NCBI RefSeq assembly: GCF_014649035.1
Contig: NZ_BMSG01000016.1
Coordinates: 87,601 to 151,600, forward strand
Direction of reading: 5' to 3'
DNA from: Streptomyces sindenensis
Lineage (GTDB): Bacteria; Actinomycetota; Actinomycetes; Streptomycetales; Streptomycetaceae
DNA length: 64,000 nt
Below, one piece after another: positions 43,807 through 52,345 of the stretch (position 1 is its first letter; each line of letters starts with the position of its first letter). The position numbers and the translations under genes are program-made. The notes under the pieces are model-generated. The model saw only the letters and a list, made by a program, of their open reading frames with translations. It had not been told where the DNA came from and did no database searches.

Positions 43807-46800
43807 GTGACGGGTTTCGTCCTTCTGCGGGTACGGGCTCATCGCCTGTTGCTCTCCGCGGCCGTCCTCGCCGTCCTGCTGACCACTTCCGTCCTGGCGG
43901 CGCTCACCGCGCTCGTGGGTTCCGTCGGAGACGCGGCCCTGCGCCACACGCTCACCCACGGATCGGCCGCGTCCGCCGCCCTCGTCGTGTCCGCGTCGGT
44001 GGACCACGACCAGCGCGCGGAGGCCGACGAGGCTGTCCGCAAGGCCTCCCGCGACGCCTTCGACGGGCTGCCCGTGACCGTGGGGAAGCTGGAGAGTTCA
44101 GGGTCGTACGCGCTGCCGCGGAGCCTCCAGGACCCGGCCGCCCGGCGCGGCGAACCGGACCTCACCCACTTCTCCGCCCTCGACCGCGACCGGGTGCGGA
44201 TCACCGAGGGCAAGGCGCCCGCGGCCTCCGACGGCACCGGGCCCGTACAGGTCGCGCTGCCCGTCGTGGCCGCCGAGGCGCTGAAGCTGAAGCCGGGCGC
44301 ACGGCTCACCGTCACCGACCGGCTGCACGACGACAAGAAGCAGCGGGTCCTCGTCACCGGCGTCTACGAGGCCGCCGACCGGTCCGACCCGTACTGGCAG
44401 CTGGACCCGCTCGGCGGACGCGGAGTGCGCAAGCTCGCCTTCACGACGTACGGCCCGCTGCTCACCGACCCGTCGGTCCTCGCTTCGGGCGCGCTCGGCG
44501 GAGGGCAGACCTCCTGGCTGGCGTCCGCCGACTTCGCCACGCTGACCACCGGCTCCATGGAGGGGCTGCGGGACGCGTCGGCGGGCGCACCGAAGGCGCT
44601 GACGGCCGCGCCGGTGTTCGCGTCGGGTGTCACCGCGCGCATGTCGCTGCCGACCGTGCTCGACCAGCTCGACCGGGCGCTGCTGGTCTCCCGTTCCACG
44701 CTGATGATCGTCGCGGTGCAGCTGGTGCTGCTCGCCGCGTACGCCCTGCTGCTCGTGGCCCGGCTGCTGAACAGCGAGCGGGACGGCGAGCGCGAACTGC
44801 TGCGGGCCCGGGGCGGTTCACGGGGCCGGATCACCTCGTTCGCCGCGATCGAGGCGCTGCTGCTGGCCGTGCCCGCCGCCGTGGTCGCCCCGCTGCTCGC
44901 GGGGCCGCTGACCGGGCTGCTGGCCGAACGCAGTGCCCTGTCCCGGATCGGTCTGGACGTCGGCGAGGCCGCGACCGGGACCGTGTGGCTGGTCTCCGCG
45001 GCCGTCGCGCTGGCCTGCGCGCTGGCCGTGGTGGCGCCGTCGCTGGCGGCCGGGGCGGGCGGGCGCCGGACCCGGGCCGCGTCGCTGCCGGGACCGGTCC
45101 GGGCGGGCGCGGACCTCGGGCTGTTGCTGATCGCGGCGGTGGCGTACTGGCAGCTGGACCGGCAGGCCGGCGGCGGGGCGCTCACCGGCGACCGGGCCGG
45201 CGACCTCGGGATCGACCCGCTGCTGGTCACCGCCCCCGCCCTCGCGCTGCTCGCCGGAACGGTCCTGACGCTGCGGCTGCTGCCGCCCGCCGCGAGGCTC
45301 GCGGAACGGCGTGCGGCCAAGGGCCGGGGGCTGCCTGCGGCCCTGGCGGGCTGGCAGTTCAGCCGCCGCCCGTTGCGCGGCGCGGGCCCGGTGCTGCTGC
45401 TGGTCCTGTCGGTCGCGATGGGCATGCTGGCGATCGGGCAGAGCGCCTCGTGGAACCGCTCGCAGTCCGACCAGGCCGACTTCGGCTCCGGCGCCTCGGT
45501 CCGGCTGGTGGGCGGGCACGGCGGCGGCCCGGCGACGGCGGGGCTCTACAGCGGCCTGGACGGGGTACGGCAGGCGGCCCCCGCTCACCGGACGACGGTG
45601 GAGGCCTCCGGCGGGCGCACGGCCGAGATCCTCGCCCTGGACACCGCCCACGCGGACGAGGGGATGCTGATGCGCTCCGACCTCGCCGGCCAGAGCCCGC
45701 GCCGGGTGTTCGACACCATCGCCCCGAAGCCGGCCCCGCGCCCCGGGCTCGTCCTCCCGAAGGACAGCACCCGGGTGAAGCTGGACCTGCGGATCACCAC
45801 GGTGTCGCCGAAGCCCTCCGGATCCGCCGTGGATCCGGACGCGCGTCCGCCGGTGGTCACCGTGCTCCTGGAGGACCGCTACGGCCTCCCCCACCGGTTC
45901 CTGGCCGGCCCGGTGCCCGTGGACGGCCGCCCGGTCCCGGTGTCGTTCGCGGTGCCGGCGGCGGGTGGTCTGGCCGTGACCGGTATCGAGGTGGACGACA
46001 ACCCGCCGTTCGGCCAGGCGCAGAAGCGCCGGATCACGGTGAGCGACGTACGCGTGGTCACCGGCTCCGGCGAAAACAACGCTTCCGGCTCCGGCTCGCC
46101 CGATGCCCCGGACGCCCCGGAAGGATCGGACGCCCCGGACGCCCCGGACGCCCCGGACGGATCGGACGGATCGGACGCCCCGGAAGGATCGGACGCCTCG
46201 AAGGGATCGGAAGGATCCGAACGCCCGGTGCGGGTCTCCGCATCGGTGCGCTGGGACGCCTCGATGACGCTCACCGAGCACGGTGAGAGCCGCCCCGGCA
46301 AACCGCCGGTGCGCAACGGGACACCGGGCCTGCCGGACTTCACGTACGACACCGGCGTGGAGAGCGAGGACGGCTGGGGGCAGAGCACCAGCACCCTGCG
46401 GATCGCCGCCGCCCGGCCGAAGGCCGCGCCCCTCAAGGCGGTCGCGACGGACGCCTACCTGAAGAACGCGAACGCGAAACTGGGCGACGAGATCGACCTC
46501 ACCCTGGCCGGGAACACCGTCCGGGTGACCCTGGCGGACGCGGTGCGCCGGCTGCCGACCACCGGGGCCGCCGAACTGTCGGGCACCGCGGACCCGGCAC
46601 AGTACGGCGGAGCGCTGCTGCTGGACCTCAAGGCGGTCACCGAGGTCCTCTCCCGGCGGACGACGGCCACGATCGAGGCGACCGAGTGGTGGCTGAGCGC
46701 CGCCCCCGGCGACGCCCCGAAGGTCGCCGCCGCCCTGCGCGCGCTGCCGGACACCGACCCGGCGCAGGTCCTCGTCCGGGACGAGGCCGCCCAGCGGTTG

Positions 46801-47244
46801 GTGGACGATCCGCTGGGGGCCGGGCCGCAGTCGGCGCTACCCGCCGTCGCGGTGGTCGCCGCCGCGCTGGCGGCGGTCGGCTTCGCGGTGAGCGCCTCGG
46901 GGTCCCGGCGCGAACGGTCGGCGGAGCTCGGCGTGTTGCGGGCGCTCGGCGCCCCGCGCCGCCAGCTGGCCCGGATGATCGCCGCCGAACAGGGCGTGCT
47001 GATCGCTCTCGCCCTGCTGATCGGGCTCGGCATCGGCACCGTCCTGACCCGGGCCGTCGTCCCGCTCATCGTGCTGACCGGACAGGCGGACCGGCCCGTG
47101 CCGCCGGTGCTGGTCGAGCTGCCCGCCGGGCAGGTCGCCGCACTGCTGGCCGGGGTCGCCGCCCTGCCGCTCGTGATCGTCGCCACGATGGCGCTGCGCC
47201 GCGGCGATCCTGCGGTCACACTGCGCCACCAGGGGGACCACTGA
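43807..47244 (+). CDS. FtsX/MacB-type ABC transporter permease, 1145 aa
   Basis: This large inner-membrane protein has an N-terminal helix (HRLLLSAAVLAVLLTTSVLAAL) and two FtsX-like membrane modules. One lies at about residues 290-560 and one at the C-terminus, where ERSAELGVLRALGAPRRQLARMI is the FtsX signature. Large extracytoplasmic domains sit between them. One of these contains 13 three-residue repeats (DAP/DGS/EGS). It forms a unit with the next permease and ATPase genes and is likely a lipoprotein/peptide exporter or mechanotransmission complex; the cargo is unknown. GTG 43807 is preferred for the G-rich site upstream; GTG 43768 is possible. Upstream, GTAA-GCGG-TTAC (43711-43722) is a small inverted repeat. 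Confidence 0.85.
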   Translation: MTGFVLLRVRAHRLLLSAAVLAVLLTTSVLAALTALVGSVGDAALRHTLTHGSAASAALVVSASVDHDQRAEADEAVRKASRDAFDGLPVTVGKLESSGSYALPRSLQDPAARRGEPDLTHFSALDRDRVRITEGKAPAASDGTGPVQVALPVVAAEALKLKPGARLTVTDRLHDDKKQRVLVTGVYEAADRSDPYWQLDPLGGRGVRKLAFTTYGPLLTDPSVLASGALGGGQTSWLASADFATLTTGSMEGLRDASAGAPKALTAAPVFASGVTARMSLPTVLDQLDRALLVSRSTLMIVAVQLVLLAAYALLLVARLLNSERDGERELLRARGGSRGRITSFAAIEALLLAVPAAVVAPLLAGPLTGLLAERSALSRIGLDVGEAATGTVWLVSAAVALACALAVVAPSLAAGAGGRRTRAASLPGPVRAGADLGLLLIAAVAYWQLDRQAGGGALTGDRAGDLGIDPLLVTAPALALLAGTVLTLRLLPPAARLAERRAAKGRGLPAALAGWQFSRRPLRGAGPVLLLVLSVAMGMLAIGQSASWNRSQSDQADFGSGASVRLVGGHGGGPATAGLYSGLDGVRQAAPAHRTTVEASGGRTAEILALDTAHADEGMLMRSDLAGQSPRRVFDTIAPKPAPRPGLVLPKDSTRVKLDLRITTVSPKPSGSAVDPDARPPVVTVLLEDRYGLPHRFLAGPVPVDGRPVPVSFAVPAAGGLAVTGIEVDDNPPFGQAQKRRITVSDVRVVTGSGENNASGSGSPDAPDAPEGSDAPDAPDAPDGSDGSDAPEGSDASKGSEGSERPVRVSASVRWDASMTLTEHGESRPGKPPVRNGTPGLPDFTYDTGVESEDGWGQSTSTLRIAAARPKAAPLKAVATDAYLKNANAKLGDEIDLTLAGNTVRVTLADAVRRLPTTGAAELSGTADPAQYGGALLLDLKAVTEVLSRRTTATIEATEWWLSAAPGDAPKVAAALRALPDTDPAQVLVRDEAAQRLVDDPLGAGPQSALPAVAVVAAALAAVGFAVSASGSRRERSAELGVLRALGAPRRQLARMIAAEQGVLIALALLIGLGIGTVLTRAVVPLIVLTGQADRPVPPVLVELPAGQVAALLAGVAALPLVIVATMALRRGDPAVTLRHQGDH
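46102..46218 (+). repeat. 9-bp coding minisatellite, 13 units, inside the permease
   Basis: Thirteen in-frame 9-bp units encode DAP, EGS, DGS, DAS or KGS triplets in an acidic, Ser/Pro-rich loop of the permease. Units GACGCCCCG and GAAGGATCG alternate. Such an array is prone to length change without frameshift. Confidence 0.9.
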
Positions 47245-47245
47245 C

Positions 47246-50113
47246 ATGAGTGACGGCAAGCGGGCGGCGAACGCCCCCTGGATACGGACCCGGCTGCGTA
47301 CCGCACCCGGCCCGGCGGTGGCCCTCGCGGTGCTGGTGCTGGTGACGGCGTTCCTCGCCGCGGCGTTCCCCCGGGCCGTGGACGCGTACGAGACGAAGGG
47401 GCTGCGCCACGACATCCGGCGGGCCGACGCGGAGCGCAGCACCGTGGAGGTCGCCCGCCCGCAGCCCGGGCTCGAACTGCCGCGCGAGCAGCGGGAGGCC
47501 GCGGTCCGCACCCCGGAGTTGGAGCGGATCGGCGGTGCGCTCGTCAAGGCCCTGCCCGCGCCGCTGCGCGTGGACACCTCGTCCGTCGCGTACGGCGTGC
47601 GCACCACGAAACCGGTCGTCGCGACCGAGCCGTGGCTGCCGAGGCCCGACACGGTGCCGCCGCAGCTCTCGTACACGGCGCAGACGGGGCTGAAGAAGCA
47701 CGCCCGGCTGGTCTCGGGCGCCTGGCCGACGACGCCCGCCGAGGTGACGTCCGCCTCGCGTGCGGTGCGGGGCACGGTCACCGAGGAGACGGCCGCCGCG
47801 CTGAACATGAAGGTCGGCGCGACCCTCGAACTGCCCACGGCGGTCGGGGACCCGCTGAAGGTGACCATCACGGGCATCGTCGCCCCCCGCGACCCGCGCG
47901 GCAGCTACTGGTCCGCCGATCCGCTGGTGCGCACCCCGTCGCTGATCCCGGACCCGACGAGCCGATTCCCGCAGAACTACTGGACCGGCACCGTCCTGCT
48001 GGCCGAGGACGCCGGGCCCGCACTCCTGAGCACCGCCACCGAACCGGCTCTCTTCTGGCGGCTGCCGCCCGACGCCTCCGCGCTCACCGGCCCCGACGGC
48101 GACCGGCTGGCGTCGGTCATCGCCTCGCTGGAGAGCGGCCCCGGGCTGCTGGAGGTGCGGGCGATCGCCGGGGACACCGCGGTGCTCCTCACCGGGCTCG
48201 GTCACATCGTGGAAGGCAATGCGCGGATGCGGGACGCGCTCAGCCCCGTGATCGCGGTCGCCGCCCTCGGCATCGGTTCCGTGGCCGCCGTCGTCCTGGT
48301 GATGACGGGCGCTCTGATCGCCGCCCGCCGCAAGGCCGAACTGGCATTGATGCGTTCGCGCGGCGGCTCGCTGCGCGGCATCGGCGGCCGGCTGCTCGCG
48401 GAGACCTCGGTGACCGTGCTGCCCGCGAGCGCGCTCGGACTGCTTCTCGCGGTACTGGCCGTGGGCGAGGGCCGCTGGTGGCCGGCGGCCCTGGCGGCGG
48501 CGGGCGTCGGGCTGCTCGTCTGCGTCGCGCTGCCGCTGCGGACGACGCTCCAGCACATCCGGCCCACGCTGCACGGTGCCCGCGACGACATGGTGAGCGC
48601 CCGGCCCTCGCGTCGGCGGACCGTCGCCGAACTGACCCTGCTCGTGCTGGCGGTCGGCGCGGTGACGGCGCTGCGCCGCCGCGGTACGTCCGGGAGCGGC
48701 ACCGATCTGCTGGTCAGCGGCGCACCCGTGCTGGTGGCGCTGATCGCGGCGCTGGTGCTCGTACGGCTCTATCCGCTGCCCCTGCGTCTTGCCGCGCGCC
48801 CCATGGCCCGGCTGCGCGGGGCGATCGGCTTCCTGTCGCTGGCCCGGGCCGGCCGTTCCTCGGCGGGCGGGGCGCTGCCGCTGCTGGCTCTGCTGCTGGC
48901 GCTGGCCACGGCGGCGTTCGGCGGCTCGGTGATCGCCGGGATCGGGGACGCGCGGGACGACGCGGCCTTGACGGCGGTCGGCGCGGACGCCCGGGTGAGC
49001 GGCAAGGCCGAGCGGGCGACGCTGCCCGACGAGCTGGTCCGCACGGTGAGCGAGCTGGACGGGGTGCGGAGCGCGGCGCCGCTGCGGATCGAGTTCGGCG
49101 TGACCATGCCGGAGACCGCGGCCGCTGACGGCGGCGCGGACGGCAGCGGTACGGACGACAGGGTTACGGGTGCGGGCGCGGGCCCCGGTGGCGGCGGCAC
49201 GGCCGGGGCGAGGGCCACGACCATGGTGGGCGTCGACCCGGCCTCGTACACCCGGCTGGCCCGTGCGACCGGACTGCCGGTCTTCCCGGACGGCCTACTG
49301 AAGGCGACCGGCCCCTCGGCACCGCTGCCCGAGGGCGTGGCGTCCGGACCGGAGCGGGTGCTGCCGGTCATCGCCTCCCCGGCGGTGGCGGCCCGGCTGG
49401 GCAAAGAGGCGCACGCGGTCGACACACTCTCCGGGAATTTCAAGATCCGGGTGGTGGGGACCGTCGAGCGGATGGCATCGCTCGCCTCCACGAACTTCCT
49501 GATCGTCAACTCCGCCTCCCTGGAGCAGCGAGCGCCCACCACGCTGCTGCTCACCGGCGCCCCCGACCCGGAGAAGCTGCGCGCGGCGGCGGCCGGGAAG
49601 GGCGAGGAGTTCGTCGTACAGCTGCGGTCCGAGGAGCGCGCGCGGTATGTGAACACCCCGATGCAGGCGGGGGCCGAGCGGATCTATCTGGCGGCCGTCG
49701 CGGCGGGCGCCGGGTACGCCCTGCTGGCCGTTCTGCTGTCGCTGCTCCAGACCGCTCCCGAGCGCAGGACGCTGCTGGCGCGGTTGCGCACGATGGGGCT
49801 CACCACCGGGCAGGGCAGGCGGCTGCTGGCCTTCGAGGCGACACCGCAGGCGCTGCTGGCGGCGGGCGGCGGCCTGTTCACCGGCTGGGCGACCATCGTC
49901 CTGCTCTCCCCCGGCATCGATCTGGTGCCCCTCGCGCTCGCGGGCGTCGCCGGATCGGACACGAGCCCGGTCACGCTGCGCGCCGACCTCTGGTCGCTGG
50001 CGCTCCCGGCCGCCGGGGTGGTGGCACTCGCCGCCGCGGTCGCGGGCGTCCAGGCGTGGTGGGCGAGCCGCCGCGGATCGATCACCGAACTCAGGGCAGG
50101 AGACTCCCGATGA
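47246..50113 (+). CDS. FtsX/MacB-type ABC transporter permease, 955 aa
   Basis: This is the second permease of the unit. An N-terminal helix (PAVALAVLVLVTAFLAAAFP) is followed by a large extracytoplasmic domain and a first membrane module with the FtsX-like stretch RKAELALMRSRGGSLRGIGGRLLAE. A second extracytoplasmic domain contains a Gly/Ala-rich insert, and a C-terminal membrane module has RTLLARLRTMGLTTGQGRRLL. It starts one base after the previous stop, with GGGGGA upstream, and its own stop overlaps the ATPase start as ATGA. The two permeases probably form a heterodimer. Confidence 0.88.
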   Translation: MSDGKRAANAPWIRTRLRTAPGPAVALAVLVLVTAFLAAAFPRAVDAYETKGLRHDIRRADAERSTVEVARPQPGLELPREQREAAVRTPELERIGGALVKALPAPLRVDTSSVAYGVRTTKPVVATEPWLPRPDTVPPQLSYTAQTGLKKHARLVSGAWPTTPAEVTSASRAVRGTVTEETAAALNMKVGATLELPTAVGDPLKVTITGIVAPRDPRGSYWSADPLVRTPSLIPDPTSRFPQNYWTGTVLLAEDAGPALLSTATEPALFWRLPPDASALTGPDGDRLASVIASLESGPGLLEVRAIAGDTAVLLTGLGHIVEGNARMRDALSPVIAVAALGIGSVAAVVLVMTGALIAARRKAELALMRSRGGSLRGIGGRLLAETSVTVLPASALGLLLAVLAVGEGRWWPAALAAAGVGLLVCVALPLRTTLQHIRPTLHGARDDMVSARPSRRRTVAELTLLVLAVGAVTALRRRGTSGSGTDLLVSGAPVLVALIAALVLVRLYPLPLRLAARPMARLRGAIGFLSLARAGRSSAGGALPLLALLLALATAAFGGSVIAGIGDARDDAALTAVGADARVSGKAERATLPDELVRTVSELDGVRSAAPLRIEFGVTMPETAAADGGADGSGTDDRVTGAGAGPGGGGTAGARATTMVGVDPASYTRLARATGLPVFPDGLLKATGPSAPLPEGVASGPERVLPVIASPAVAARLGKEAHAVDTLSGNFKIRVVGTVERMASLASTNFLIVNSASLEQRAPTTLLLTGAPDPEKLRAAAAGKGEEFVVQLRSEERARYVNTPMQAGAERIYLAAVAAGAGYALLAVLLSLLQTAPERRTLLARLRTMGLTTGQGRRLLAFEATPQALLAAGGGLFTGWATIVLLSPGIDLVPLALAGVAGSDTSPVTLRADLWSLALPAAGVVALAAAVAGVQAWWASRRGSITELRAGDSR

Positions 50114-51144
50114 CCTCGTCCACCTCCACGTCCAGCGGGACGGCAGGCACCCACCGCGCGGCCGAGACGACGCTGGCGGAGCTGGAGCGGCGGGCGGCGG
50201 CCCGCCGGGACCGCCCCTCCTACGGGCACGACGCGCTGATCGCCTGCGACCGGGTGGTGCGGATCTTCACCACGGACGGGGTGGAGGTGCAGGCCCTCCA
50301 GGGGCTCGACCTGCTGGTCACCGAGGGCGAGTTGATGGCCCTGGTGGGGGCGTCGGGCAGCGGCAAGTCCACGCTGATGAACATCCTGGCCGGGCTGGAC
50401 GTGCCGACGGCGGGCTCGGCGAAGGTCGCGGGCTGCGATCTGCTGTCGATGGGCCCGAAGGAACGGCTGCGCTACCGGCGGGACGTGGTCGGGTTCGTCT
50501 GGCAGCAGACCGCCCGCAATCTGCTCCCGTATCTCTCCGCGATCCAGAACATCACCCTGCCCATGCAGTTGCGCGGCGGTGGGAGCAAGCGTGAACGGGC
50601 GGCCCGCGCCGAGTCGTTGCTCGCCATGCTCGACATCGCGGACTGCCGCGACCGGCGGCCCCAGCAGCTCTCCGGCGGGCAGCAGCAGCGGGTGGCGATC
50701 GCGGTGGCGCTGGCCAACGACCCGTCCGTGCTGCTGGCGGACGAGCCGACCGGTGAGCTGGACTCCGCCACCGGGGAACAGGTCTTCGCCGCGTTCCGGC
50801 GGGCCAACGAGGAGCTGGGCACCTCGATCGTGATCGTCACCCATGACCAGGCGGTCGCGAACGAGGTCCGGCGTACGGTCGCGATCCGTGACGGCCGTAC
50901 GTCCTCCGAGGTGCTGCGCCGCACGGAGGTGGACGCGGCGACGGGCCAGGAGTCGCAGGTGGCCCGGGAGTACGCGATGCTCGACCGGGCGGGACGGCTC
51001 CAGCTGCCCGCGGACTACACGCGGGCGCTGAACATGGAGCACCGGGTGCTGCTGGAGCTGGAGCAGGACCATATCGGCGTCTGGCCGGACGCGCACGGGG
51101 CGCCGGAGAACGGTTCGGCGAAGGACGCACCGGAGAAGCAGTAG
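50110..51144 (+). CDS. ABC transporter ATP-binding protein (LolD/MacB type)
   Basis: This 344-residue ATPase drives the two FtsX-type permeases. Walker A is GASGSGKST, the Q-loop region is VGFVWQQTARN, the signature is LSGGQQQR and Walker B is VLLADEPTGELD, followed by the switch His in IVTHD. N-terminal (about 45 residues) and C-terminal (about 90 residues) extensions go beyond the usual 230-residue LolD size; the tail is acidic and may be regulatory. ATG 50110 overlaps the upstream stop. A bidirectional terminator follows. Confidence 0.93.
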   Translation: MTSSTSTSSGTAGTHRAAETTLAELERRAAARRDRPSYGHDALIACDRVVRIFTTDGVEVQALQGLDLLVTEGELMALVGASGSGKSTLMNILAGLDVPTAGSAKVAGCDLLSMGPKERLRYRRDVVGFVWQQTARNLLPYLSAIQNITLPMQLRGGGSKRERAARAESLLAMLDIADCRDRRPQQLSGGQQQRVAIAVALANDPSVLLADEPTGELDSATGEQVFAAFRRANEELGTSIVIVTHDQAVANEVRRTVAIRDGRTSSEVLRRTEVDAATGQESQVAREYAMLDRAGRLQLPADYTRALNMEHRVLLELEQDHIGVWPDAHGAPENGSAKDAPEKQ

Positions 51145-51156
51145 CGGATCAGGCGT

Positions 51157-51176
51157 CCGGGCCCCGGTGGGCCCGG
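51157..51176. terminator. Bidirectional hairpin terminator
   Basis: A perfect 8-bp GC stem (51157-51164 with 51169-51176) with loop CGGT lies between the convergent ABC ATPase gene and the gene at 51199. Confidence 0.75.
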
Positions 51177-51198
51177 GCCGCCGACGGGTACGGCTGCC

Positions 51199-51921
51199 TC
51201 AGCCGCGCCCGACCGAGAGGCTGAGCCCGCCGGGCCCGCCCAGGCCGCCGGCCGCGTCGCGGCGCAGGGCGATGGAGCCGAAGGGCGTCCGCAGCCGCAG
51301 CCAGCCGCCGGCCGACAGCAGCGAGACGGGGAAGTCCGGGTCGGGGCGGAGGAATCCGAGGGACTGGGCGGCGTGCACGGCGCGCAGGGGCAGGTCCGTG
51401 GCGCCGACCGGCCGGGACCAGATCTCGCGGCCGATCCGGTCGCGTTCGGCGCGGGTGCGCGCCTCCTCGGGCAGCGCCTCGTCCCGCGTACGGAATTCGG
51501 CGACGGCCTCGTCGAGAGCGGCGCGCAGGGCGTCGGGACCGGGCAGCCCCGCCTGCTCCAGCCAGGGCCCCCGGGGCGGCAGGACGCCGGTCCAGGGCGG
51601 CCCGGTGACGGGCGCGGGCAGTACACCGCCCCGCTCCCCCGAGCCCTCACCCCCGCCGTCGCCGGGGACGTCGAGGGACTCCAGCAGCTCCCCGGCCGAC
51701 ACCGTGACGTCGAGCGTCTCGGGGCGGGCCAGGCGGGCGGTGCGGATGGCGAGGACCTCGAAGGAGGGCGGGCGGCCGAACACGGCCAGCGCGTCGCCGC
51801 CGCCCGCCTGCAACCGGACCGCGGCGGCCCTGTCGTAGTGGAGCAGCCGGCCGAGGAAGGCGGCGAGATCCGCCGCCTCCCTCGGGTCGGCGAACAGCAG
51901 CGACTGAACGGGCACGGTCAT
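51199..51921 (-). CDS. Conserved actinobacterial protein of unknown function
   Basis: I do not recognise a domain in this 240-residue protein. It begins MTVPVQSLLFADPREAADLAAFLGRLLHYDRAAAVRLQ and ends in a Gly-rich beta-like segment (WLRLRTPFGSIALRRD). A Gly-rich linker (about residues 90-100) divides two domains. There is no signal peptide or transmembrane helix. Its start overlaps the stop of the thioesterase gene by four bases (ATGA), and both follow the EttA-like gene, so the three form an operon. The role may be tied to the thioesterase. Confidence 0.8.
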   Translation of the reverse strand: MTVPVQSLLFADPREAADLAAFLGRLLHYDRAAAVRLQAGGGDALAVFGRPPSFEVLAIRTARLARPETLDVTVSAGELLESLDVPGDGGGEGSGERGGVLPAPVTGPPWTGVLPPRGPWLEQAGLPGPDALRAALDEAVAEFRTRDEALPEEARTRAERDRIGREIWSRPVGATDLPLRAVHAAQSLGFLRPDPDFPVSLLSAGGWLRLRTPFGSIALRRDAAGGLGGPGGLSLSVGRG

Positions 51922-52340
51922 GCCGCGGCGGGCTCCTCTGCCAGGTACTGCTGGAGGAAGAGCTTCTCCTCGGCGGAGATCCGCCGGGGCCGCTCCGCCG
52001 CCAGGTCGTACGGCACGACGACGGTCGAGGCGCGTACGTACACCTGGTCGTCGTCCTTGATCTCATAGGCGATCGTCAGGGACGCGGCGCCTATCTTCGT
52101 TACCCACGACTCGACGGTCACCGGCTCGTGCCGGTGGACCAGCGGCCGTACGTAGTCGATCTCGTGCCGGGCCACGACGGACCCGCCCGAGAACGACGGG
52201 GAACCGTCCCCGGGCGCCAGCCGGAACATGAAGTCGATGCGCGCCTCCTCCAGGTAGCGGAGGAAGACCACGTTGTTGACGTGGCCGAAGGCGTCCATGT
52301 CCGACCAGCGCAGGGGGCAGCTGTAGAGGTGACGGGCCAA
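51918..52340 (-). CDS. Acyl-CoA thioesterase (4-hydroxybenzoyl-CoA thioesterase type)
   Basis: This 140-residue hotdog-fold protein shows the family start YSCPLRWSDMDAFGHVNNVVFLRYLEEAR, with the conserved Asp and His-Val-Asn-Asn of the active site. It should hydrolyse an acyl-CoA; the substrate is unknown. The start is TTG at 52340, six bases after the EttA stop; longer versions would need to read through upstream sequence that does not fit the family. GAGG is found nine bases before the TTG. Its stop overlaps the next gene. Confidence 0.88.
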   Translation of the reverse strand: MARHLYSCPLRWSDMDAFGHVNNVVFLRYLEEARIDFMFRLAPGDGSPSFSGGSVVARHEIDYVRPLVHRHEPVTVESWVTKIGAASLTIAYEIKDDDQVYVRASTVVVPYDLAAERPRRISAEEKLFLQQYLAEEPAAA

Positions 52341-52345
52341 GACGA

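Noticed and set aside
46102..46218. CRISPR-like array
   Set aside because: Units are 9 bp, contiguous and in frame inside a gene; there are no spacers.
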